A DNA stretch of 6,848 nt from Candidatus Woesearchaeota archaeon (GCA_016180165.1 JACPBU010000078.1:1-6848), one strand, 5' to 3'; shown: positions 1 to 6,040, counted from the first letter of the stretch. Numbers and translations: made by a program. Notes: generated by a model not told the origin, from the letters alone.

Positions 1-1779
1 ATCGAAAGAAATGTATGGGACGGAAATAACTTTGCAATTATCCTTCAACCAGACTACTCTCACGAAGAGGAAAGCTTTAGGTATGACTCTATTATTGGCT
101 TCACCAAGATACTGAATGATGGGGCGAATAAAGAGTGGATATGGAAAGATTCATTAATTGCCTGTGTGTGGGATGCTAAATATGACGGAACTTCCCACCC
201 CTTCCTGTATAGGGTAGGGTGTAATATCATTCCAATTGCGGATGTTATCAACGATATTCGCGACAGCAAAAGATGTGCTTTATCTCTCGATAGGGATTTC
301 GTTGATGAAGTTGTTTGCGGAATCGTTTACGCTGCCTCCCTTTTTGATGTAGCAAAATACGTAGGTTTGTTAACGGCAGTAGGGTTTGTTGCCGGAACTG
401 TTATAGACGTTGGCCCCGCTACTGCAAAAAGTGCGGCAAAAGAGGCAGCAACCGAACTTGCATTGGGCCTTGGCAAAGTGGCTAGAGGGAATATCATTGG
501 TACAATTAAATCGCCAACAATTCCGTTTAAATTATTATGGACATTCACTAAACTTACGTTTAGGGGGGTAACTGACCCAGTAGGGACATTGAAGGGGCTT
601 CTTCATGTCTTGCAACATGGAAAGGATGTGGCTCTTGCCACCTTGGAATTTATAAGAATCTTTTTCAAACAAGAGTGGGACTATCAGGCAATAGAAGGGG
701 CAGGTTATCTTCACAAATTCAAGGAAACTCTTGAGGTCGATTATAACGGATTAAAGCCTGAGCTTGTGCCCAGTATGTCAAAGATGTTTTCAGAAGGACA
801 ATTTGAATTTTCTTTCAAGACATCAGTAAATGAGTTAAGGCTGGGAAACAATCTTCCCACAGGTATCATTTTTAGGGACCCGGGAAATGGCCGTTTTTTC
901 ATTGACTTCACACCAAGACAGTTTAGTATAAATCCCGGGAAGATTGGAATATCTGCACAGCCGGATGCAGTTTATAAAGGTTTATACTTTTTTAGACATC
1001 CAGACATTAACATTCGTAATGATTTTAGGAACCTGGCAAACATGGATAGTAAGGAACTAAATAAATATCTCAATGGAATTGGTAAAGAAGATGAATACTT
1101 GAAGCTCGAACAAGCTTACTTTTCTGACATTCAGAATAATTTTCTAAGGCATGAATTAGTGCATAATAAATTTGATGCCTTTGGTGATGTTAACACACTC
1201 GTCAAAAGAAACCCGGATTGTGGCCCAAATGAAGGATGGTGTGATCCCTACAACCTTTTAAGGTTTTTTGATGAGACCTTGGCTGATGACTTTAACTTTA
1301 AATCAATTAATGAACAGGGGCAACTCAAGCAATACAAAGAGATATTATATCAGAGAAATATTTGGGTAGGAATTGACTCTTTGGATAATGGGGCTCCATC
1401 AAAAAATGTTTATGACGAAGGCCTTTCCTTTACGGAATCTTTGGTAAAGAATGACTTCAATAAGAAGATACCGGAGGAGATTGTTAGGCAGAGGATATTG
1501 TTGAAGGGGATTGACCCATCAGGTATCCGGCTCAAAGACTTTGACGCTGAGGTATTAAGAATACTTAAGAATGATGAAATAATAAAAAATCGCTTTTCAA
1601 CTCCTGAAGAATTATTTGGACTCATTAATGATTTGACAAAAAATTATGAAGACAACCTTAAGAAAGTCAGTAAAATCATGGAGAAATCCTCTTTTTCCTA
1701 TGATGATGTCCAAGAATTCAAAATTATCTTGCAAGAGGTATATGATAAAACTCACCAAATAAGAGATATATTTTACTAA
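1..1779 (+). CDS. Putative membrane-associated HExxH metallopeptidase-like protein (5' end outside window)
   Basis: The frame is open from base 1, so the gene is 5'-truncated and 592 residues are visible; the GTG at 166 is only an internal codon. Visible residues 75-88 (NIIPIADVINDIRD) and 107-139 are hydrophobic and followed by an Ala/Lys-rich helical stretch, a layout resembling pre-toxin linker regions of polymorphic toxins (inference, weak). A beta-rich part (about 280-320) precedes RHELVH, with HELVH at 384-388. The segment DETLADDF follows, placing Glu425 36 residues after the second His. HExxH plus a distant ExxxD is the zinc-ligand pattern of gluzincins such as M48-type peptidases. 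Two Cys (DCGPNEGWC) lie between the motifs. About 165 mostly helical residues follow, so the peptidase-like domain is not terminal. G+C is low (hand-counted rows 25-42%). The stop is one base before the next gene, suggesting an operon and translational coupling. I do not recognise the whole-protein family; a toxin-like effector or a membrane protease are both possible. Confidence 0.8.
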   Translation: MERNVWDGNNFAIILQPDYSHEEESFRYDSIIGFTKILNDGANKEWIWKDSLIACVWDAKYDGTSHPFLYRVGCNIIPIADVINDIRDSKRCALSLDRDFVDEVVCGIVYAASLFDVAKYVGLLTAVGFVAGTVIDVGPATAKSAAKEAATELALGLGKVARGNIIGTIKSPTIPFKLLWTFTKLTFRGVTDPVGTLKGLLHVLQHGKDVALATLEFIRIFFKQEWDYQAIEGAGYLHKFKETLEVDYNGLKPELVPSMSKMFSEGQFEFSFKTSVNELRLGNNLPTGIIFRDPGNGRFFIDFTPRQFSINPGKIGISAQPDAVYKGLYFFRHPDINIRNDFRNLANMDSKELNKYLNGIGKEDEYLKLEQAYFSDIQNNFLRHELVHNKFDAFGDVNTLVKRNPDCGPNEGWCDPYNLLRFFDETLADDFNFKSINEQGQLKQYKEILYQRNIWVGIDSLDNGAPSKNVYDEGLSFTESLVKNDFNKKIPEEIVRQRILLKGIDPSGIRLKDFDAEVLRILKNDEIIKNRFSTPEELFGLINDLTKNYEDNLKKVSKIMEKSSFSYDDVQEFKIILQEVYDKTHQIRDIFY

Positions 1780-1780
1780 C

Positions 1781-4700
1781 ATGGACACAAAAAGACTAAC
1801 CGACAGGATAACCAAAAAACGGTTAAACCCAAATTTAGTGGGCAAAATTGTTGATTTCTTTATTAGAGATGGAAGCCTCATTGTTAAAGAAACAACCTCC
1901 TGCTCAATTGGGATTGTGACAGAAGAGGATCCTTATCCTCATGGTGGGTATGCGAGGTTTTTATTGCCAGATGGAAATACAGTTATTGGGATTGGTATTG
2001 GACGTTCACCAATGGTAGTTGAAGAACCGGTTTTCCGTAAAGGATCCATTTTCCTCTTGACCCATGATATTTCTCAACCCCCTGAAAGATTTTATATTGG
2101 TCACAGGCTAGAAGACAAAACTCTCCAAAAAATATTCAAAGAAGATATCTCTGAAAGAGGAAAAAAGAATGATAAACCGCCCATTAAAAAGGTTACCCAG
2201 AAGCTAAAAAGAATAATTAGCTTTTCCCTATTGATTTCCTTATTTGTTTTAATAACCTTCTCGCCACACACAATTGCAATTGAGGTAGAATATGAAACAG
2301 TCGCAGTCTCGAGAATAGTAGGAGAATCACCAACCGAGCTTTTGAGGCAGCTCCAACCTAACAGCATCAATATTCAAAAAGCAACGTGGTACACTTATGA
2401 CTTGGGGGGGGGAGTAAAATCTAATCTTTTAAAAAAACAATTTGGAGATGGGGTTTCTTCCAACTGGGGTTTTATTTTAGACCTACCCCTCAGTTATAGT
2501 TTTCCAGAACTATCTACCAGTTTAAATCGTATAAGAACTAATGAACTTGTTATCATAGAAACCCAAGGATCAGGGAAGCCATTATCTGCGGGAACATCCA
2601 ACGGAGATTTATTTTTTCCTGCCGACATGAAAAGCTGGCAGGGTTCCATTGAAGAGAACCACCCCCTATTAGTATTTGACAGCCCCTACTCCGGCGTCTA
2701 TCTTCCTAAAGTCGACACTTTTATCTCCCGTTTGGTAAGAGATACAACTATAATAGCTCCAACCTCTTTCAACTCTCCGCAATTCTCACAGTCCTTCCTC
2801 TGTCAGCTTTGGAATGGAAAAAATGTGGGAAAAGTATTTCGAGATGCCAGGAATTTCCACTATCTTGGTGGATCCCAGCCCAATCCAGGAAATTTTATCG
2901 GCCTCGTCCTCCAGTCCTACGCCCTCTTCGGCAACCCCCTCCAGCTGATAAAGATGGATTGGGATGAGGCAGATTTCCAGAAGATAAAGAAGCAGCTCTG
3001 CCACAACAATCTCGACAACCTTGAGTCGGGGATGGAGTATCTTGGCCAGGTGGGAAATTATTCCAAATTCAGGAAATATATCATCTTTTCGATAGACAGC
3101 CTTAACACCATCGATGAAGGTGGATTCTCCCTCCTCAACGCTTCCAACACTTTCCTTGGCCTTGCCCCCGGAGAGCTTGCCCTCCCCATGGCAGTCAGGA
3201 CCACTTATTTCCCGCTTCAGACCATTATCACCAACTTCAGCCTTGTTGAGGTGAAAGGCGCTGAAGATATCACTCTCAGCAGCCTCCCCTCCTATCTGCC
3301 CCTTGATGAAAACTCATTCACCGACAGGGCTTGTTTTGAGGAATACCAGAATTTTTCAATCTCATTCGCTAATGCATATACTGAAGACAGCCAGAGATTC
3401 ATCGCAGAGATCCACCCCGTTGAAGTCAGGAACTGCACAACTGGGGCTCTGACTGTATATAAATTTTTTAATTACTCTGTCGAGTTCATAGCCGTCAGCC
3501 CGGTCCTCATAAAATCAGTCTCCTATCCTGCGACTGTTAAGATCGACCAGGAGATAGGCATAGACATCGAGCTAATGAAACTTTCCCAGGAAGACATTAA
3601 TGGGTCTTTGATGGTCTTTGACCAGAACAACAACAAGCTGGTCGAGGAAGAGATGGTGGGGTTTGCAGAGCTGGCAAACGCCTCTTTCTACGCCCCCCCG
3701 ATTGAAGGGGCACAGGCTTACAGCATCGAATATGTTTACAATGGAAGCACAGTTGCCCTCAAAAAAATCCCAATCAGTGTCACCATCCTTGAAGTCTCAG
3801 CAGAAATTCCCTCCACAGTCCCGGCCAGCCCTTCCATAAGCCTTGATTTTTTCTCATACTTCCAGTCTGATTTCACCCTCAATGCAAAATATTATTTGAT
3901 TGACAATGATTCCACGATGCAGTCCGGGGAGTTCACCATGGCGATGAAGCCGGGCAGCAACCAAAAAACACTTTCATTTTCAGGCCTTAATCGAAGCGAC
4001 CAGAGCTACACGCTCTCTCTTAGCCTGTCATACCTCAACAGCCAGAAGTCAGCTTCCTTCCTGCTGGTCACCAACAATATCCCTCTTATTGTCAGCGAGC
4101 TCAACCAGTCGGCGATGGAAAACGAAGCCATCACGCTTACTGTTGCCGGCATCGATATTGATAACGATTCTCTCACTCTGGAGGTAGAAGACGAAAAATT
4201 CTTAAAACGGGGCCCATCCTACCGATGGGATACTGATTTCGGGGACTCTGGAAATTACTCCATCAACATTTCAGCCTCAGATGGCTTTGTCACCAGCACC
4301 AAACAGGTAAGCTTTGAAGTGAGAGGGACGCCTAACCTTGCGCTCCAGAGGGCATTCAGGAACGGCGATGCAACTTTCAATGCCATAGTATCGCCGGCTC
4401 AACCCATCATAGCCTCCATCCCTCTGCCAAAAGATGCAATGGTATTGTCTGCAACATCTTCTTTAAGGGTTAGCCCCGATACTGGAAGAAAAGAATTCGA
4501 TATTTCAAGTTTTGATGACATGGATAATAAAACTTACACCGATGGCGGCATCGACAATAAGCTGTTCACTCTGAGTATTGAAGATAAGGCAAATCAATTG
4601 TTGAATATATCCTTCGCTGAAAGCAGGCTTGACTGCCAGGGATTAAAGTGTATATTGAGTTTGGATACTGACCCGGAATACTCCATATCTCTGGATGGAA

Positions 4701-5710
4701 AAGAGATTTGCAGATCCCAATTTTTTGAAGGCATCCCATCATGCATTGGCGCTCTCAGCATCGATTTTGGGGAGGTTTCAAATGGTGATAACACTTTAAT
4801 GGTCTATCAGCGGGCTCCTGGCTGCTGTAACAACCAACAGCCTATCGACCAGATCCGTCTTGAAAACCCCCGAGGATATATAACAAGAGCCCAGGCAAGC
4901 ACCAATATCCAGCTTTCTGTCGATACAGCCAACGACAGCTCCATTGACCTCTCTTACGATGAGCCTAACTCAAATATTTTCCCAAAATCCAGCCTCAATG
5001 CCTCCGCTATCAATGACTTCCTTGATGACTGTAAAGAGGACGAGAACAACACCTGCCTTGTCCCCATTATCTTTTCTTCATCGACAGGAGCCGAGCTCAC
5101 CCTCTCCAGCCTGAAGATTGCCTATCTTCCAAAGAACGGGACGCTTTGGAATTATTCACTGAGGCAGGGATGGAACATGGTTTCATTCCCCTTTGAGCTG
5201 TCGCGCAAAGACCTGAATGAAGGTCCCTTCCGGACTTTCCCCGCTAATTGCACGGAAAAGCTCATCCGCTACAATGCATCAACAAAAGAGCTGAAAGGAT
5301 GGGATAACTCGCAGGCAGGGTGGAATGCTGCAGAAGGAGGCACTATATTGGAAGAAACCTATGGGTATTGGATAAAAGTTGGCGAGGATTGCAGGATTGC
5401 CGTCAGGGGAAAGGCCCCGCTACAAAGAAATATCTCCCTTTCGGCAGGATGGAACCTTGTCGGTTTCCCATCGCAGGATGAGGCGATTATCGGCAGCGCA
5501 ATCACCGATGTCAAAGGCTCCTTGAATGGCATCATGCTCTACGAAAATGGGACATGGCTCAGCTATTATCCTGAACGCCCCGCACCGTTCAACACCCTTT
5601 CTTATTTCGAGCCAGGAAAAAGCTATTGGATAAGGATAAACGGCACGGGCCAGGATTGGATATTTTTAAGGAACGAATCGAGATTTATAGTGGCGCAACT
5701 AAATGATTGA
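1781..5710 (+). CDS. Giant membrane-anchored surface protein with degenerate C25/caspase-like domain, Ig-like domains and GWN repeats
   Basis: Complete, 1309 residues. ATG at 1781 follows the previous stop by one base; no strong Shine-Dalgarno is seen, so translational coupling is likely. Order: an unrecognised soluble domain (about 16-120); a Lys/Arg-rich stretch then a single membrane span (145-161), giving N-in/C-out topology by the positive-inside rule; a C25/caspase-like fold (about 180-394) lacking catalytic His and Cys; a part resembling a C25 propeptide (about 433-575, ELALPMAVRTTYFPL and later IHPVE...GALTVY); Ig-like segments (about 580-760); a cadherin/PKD-like domain (765-847, with DIDNDSL and ISASDGF); a DNRLRE-like beta region beginning IPLPKDA near 880 with a Cys-containing insert (about 884-1007); and two GWN repeats (1124-1309). 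There are 28 N-x-S/T sequons, all from residue 426 onward. No C-terminal anchor is visible, so the N-terminal span probably anchors it. A G9 tract at residues 208-211 could switch expression. Composition shifts near 2897. Role in adhesion or contact is inferred; domain names rest on motif reading only. Confidence 0.88.
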   Translation: MDTKRLTDRITKKRLNPNLVGKIVDFFIRDGSLIVKETTSCSIGIVTEEDPYPHGGYARFLLPDGNTVIGIGIGRSPMVVEEPVFRKGSIFLLTHDISQPPERFYIGHRLEDKTLQKIFKEDISERGKKNDKPPIKKVTQKLKRIISFSLLISLFVLITFSPHTIAIEVEYETVAVSRIVGESPTELLRQLQPNSINIQKATWYTYDLGGGVKSNLLKKQFGDGVSSNWGFILDLPLSYSFPELSTSLNRIRTNELVIIETQGSGKPLSAGTSNGDLFFPADMKSWQGSIEENHPLLVFDSPYSGVYLPKVDTFISRLVRDTTIIAPTSFNSPQFSQSFLCQLWNGKNVGKVFRDARNFHYLGGSQPNPGNFIGLVLQSYALFGNPLQLIKMDWDEADFQKIKKQLCHNNLDNLESGMEYLGQVGNYSKFRKYIIFSIDSLNTIDEGGFSLLNASNTFLGLAPGELALPMAVRTTYFPLQTIITNFSLVEVKGAEDITLSSLPSYLPLDENSFTDRACFEEYQNFSISFANAYTEDSQRFIAEIHPVEVRNCTTGALTVYKFFNYSVEFIAVSPVLIKSVSYPATVKIDQEIGIDIELMKLSQEDINGSLMVFDQNNNKLVEEEMVGFAELANASFYAPPIEGAQAYSIEYVYNGSTVALKKIPISVTILEVSAEIPSTVPASPSISLDFFSYFQSDFTLNAKYYLIDNDSTMQSGEFTMAMKPGSNQKTLSFSGLNRSDQSYTLSLSLSYLNSQKSASFLLVTNNIPLIVSELNQSAMENEAITLTVAGIDIDNDSLTLEVEDEKFLKRGPSYRWDTDFGDSGNYSINISASDGFVTSTKQVSFEVRGTPNLALQRAFRNGDATFNAIVSPAQPIIASIPLPKDAMVLSATSSLRVSPDTGRKEFDISSFDDMDNKTYTDGGIDNKLFTLSIEDKANQLLNISFAESRLDCQGLKCILSLDTDPEYSISLDGKEICRSQFFEGIPSCIGALSIDFGEVSNGDNTLMVYQRAPGCCNNQQPIDQIRLENPRGYITRAQASTNIQLSVDTANDSSIDLSYDEPNSNIFPKSSLNASAINDFLDDCKEDENNTCLVPIIFSSSTGAELTLSSLKIAYLPKNGTLWNYSLRQGWNMVSFPFELSRKDLNEGPFRTFPANCTEKLIRYNASTKELKGWDNSQAGWNAAEGGTILEETYGYWIKVGEDCRIAVRGKAPLQRNISLSAGWNLVGFPSQDEAIIGSAITDVKGSLNGIMLYENGTWLSYYPERPAPFNTLSYFEPGKSYWIRINGTGQDWIFLRNESRFIVAQLND
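2213..2263 (+). other. Transmembrane / signal-anchor segment of the surface protein
   Basis: Residues 145-161 (IISFSLLISLFVLITFS) form one uncharged hydrophobic run. It is preceded by a strongly basic stretch (KKVTQKLKR) and followed by PHTIAIE and acidic residues. It sits about 145 residues in, far too deep for a normal signal peptide, and no in-frame Met lies close upstream. The preceding domain therefore probably stays in the cytoplasm as a type II anchor. Cleavage after TIA is possible but cannot be judged here. Confidence 0.8.
2318..2962 (+). other. Degenerate C25/caspase-like domain (predicted pseudopeptidase)
   Basis: Residues about 180-394 follow the plan of the caspase-like clan. 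The strand NELVIIETQGSG (255-265) aligns with the family's ...(S/Y)GHG..., with Gln262 where the catalytic His should be. Forty residues later LLVFDSPYSG (296-305) aligns with the DSC(H/Y)SG loop, with Pro302 in place of the nucleophilic Cys. The segments IIAPTSFNSP, then GKVFRDARN, then LQSYALFGNP (residues 378-386) match the late strand, helix and LxGDP-like end seen in gingipain-type C25 domains. The alignment is by eye, so the family call is inference. If correct, the domain keeps the fold but cannot cleave by the usual mechanism and may act in binding. Confidence 0.55.
2404..2412 (+). repeat. G9 homopolymer tract in the surface-protein gene (candidate slippage switch)
   Basis: Nine consecutive G encode the end of Leu208 and Gly209-211 (DLGGGV) within a roughly one-third G+C neighbourhood. 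Losing one G gives GAG then TAA at once. Gaining one gives AGT AAA ATC then TAA. Either slip would truncate the protein just after the membrane span, removing the whole extracellular part, so the tract has the form of a contingency-locus switch. A sequencing or assembly homopolymer error is an alternative for the exact length, but the long open frame supports G9 here. Confidence 0.75.
5150..5707 (+). repeat. Two tandem GWN...YWI repeats at the C-terminus of the surface protein
   Basis: Protein-level repeat of about 93 residues. Copy 1 has SLRQGWNMVSFP (GWN at 1130-1132) and YGYWIKV (YWI from 1196). Copy 2 has SLSAGWNLVGFP (GWN at 1223-1225) and KSYWIRI (YWI from 1282). Between them each has an I-x-x/L-Y element and a Trp-containing segment (KGWDN, TWLSYY). 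Such repeats are familiar at the ends of archaeal and some bacterial extracellular proteins and are taken to be small beta domains; their ligand is not known to me. DNA identity between copies is low, so this is an old duplication. Confidence 0.8.
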
Positions 5711-5733
5711 GCAATAATTATTGCGCCACTATA
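5686..5733. repeat. 13-bp perfect inverted repeat straddling the stop codon
   Basis: TATAGTGGCGCAA (5686-5698) is exactly mirrored by TTGCGCCACTATA (5721-5733), with a 22-nt loop that holds the TGA stop (5708-5710). The left arm is coding sequence, so the arm specifies the last residues of the surface protein. The loop also contains a 14-nt perfect palindrome, GCAATAATTATTGC (5711-5724), that competes with the big stem. It could be a transcript-end or stabilising hairpin, or the edge of an inserted palindromic element. No long T-run follows, so I do not call it a terminator outright. Confidence 0.75.
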
Positions 5734-5736
5734 TTA

Positions 5737-5828
5737 AAGAACACAAACTATTTTGCTCAACTGTCAAAAATGCGTTGCATTTTTGAGCATGCTCAGAAAT
5801 GTTCCATTTCTGACATATTTGTGTTCTT
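5737..5828. repeat. 92-bp multi-hairpin palindromic element
   Basis: Outer arms AAGAACACAAA (5737-5747) and TTTGTGTTCTT (5818-5828) are perfect 11-bp complements. They enclose two near-identical hairpins: TCAAAAATGC/GCATTTTTGA (5764-5773/5777-5786, loop GTT) and TCAGAAATG/CATTTCTGA (5793-5801/5805-5813, loop TTC). A perfect palindrome GAGCATGCTC (5785-5794) joins them, and TGTCA (5762-5766) can pair with TGACA (5811-5815). The fold would be cloverleaf-like. No tRNA signature is present. It resembles a REP/MITE-class repeat or a structured RNA; which one cannot be told from a single copy. Confidence 0.7.
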
Positions 5829-6010
5829 AGCTATATATCCTATGTGCCATCAACAGCGTAGTAACGCCTTATGGAAAAGTCTTAAACTTCTTGAAATGCC
5901 AAAAATATTTCCTGGGAGGCCAATATACTACTCAGTCGGTTTTGAGCAACATTCCATAAAGATGCAAAGAAACCACCTGCTGCCGTCGAGGATGAAGCAG
6001 AATAGTTGCA
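5829..6010. other. Unassigned intergenic segment before gltX
   Basis: No credible gene. A TTG-initiated open frame runs 5707-6015 but passes through all the palindromes, is rich in Cys and His, and has no domain-like pattern. A TATA-like run CTATATAT (5831-5838) has no gene about 25 nt downstream. One short frame at 5946-6005 reads as an acidic tail (AAVEDEAE then TAG) but is preceded by stops at 5943 and 5892, so at most it is a remnant. A further copy of TTGAGCA lies at 5942-5948. Confidence 0.5.
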
Positions 6011-6018
6011 TTTAAATA
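6011..6018 (+). promoter_or_regulatory. Archaeal TATA box of gltX
   Basis: TTTAAATA is an exact match to the archaeal box A consensus. Its centre is about 26 nt before the gltX ATG at 6041, the usual box-to-start-site distance, so the transcript probably begins at or next to the start codon and is leaderless. This agrees with the absence of a Shine-Dalgarno sequence upstream. It makes gltX an independent transcription unit, not the tail of the surface-protein operon. Confidence 0.8.
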
Positions 6019-6040
6019 CATCTGATTCTTCCAATGCTGT

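Noticed and set aside
166..1779. GTG at 166 as the start of the first gene
   Set aside because: The same frame is open without stops back to base 1 with protein-like sequence, so the gene enters from the left edge.
3618..3839. 73-codon + strand frame inside the surface-protein gene
   Set aside because: Wholly inside a well-supported gene in another frame; low-complexity Thr/Ser/Pro/Lys product typical of an out-of-frame shadow.
5686..5740. Intrinsic terminator for the surface-protein gene
   Set aside because: The hairpin is strong but no T-run follows, and archaeal termination relies mainly on T-rich tracts.
5755..5828. Integron attC-like site
   Set aside because: GCTCAAC at 5755-5761 fits RYYYAAC, but no GTTRRRY partner is placed to form the paired core sites, and no integrase or cassette array is seen.
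5737..5828. tRNA gene suggested by the cloverleaf-like folding
   Set aside because: Stem lengths and triplet loops are wrong, and no TTCGA-like T-loop or anticodon loop is present.
5707..6015. 102-codon TTG-started frame after the surface-protein gene
   Set aside because: It overlaps the stop codon and runs through every palindrome, has no ribosome site or promoter, and its product shows no domain-like pattern.
5988..6025. C/D box small RNA (GATGA near 5991, CTGA near 6023)
   Set aside because: No internal C'/D' boxes or closing stem, and the stretch overlaps the gltX TATA box.
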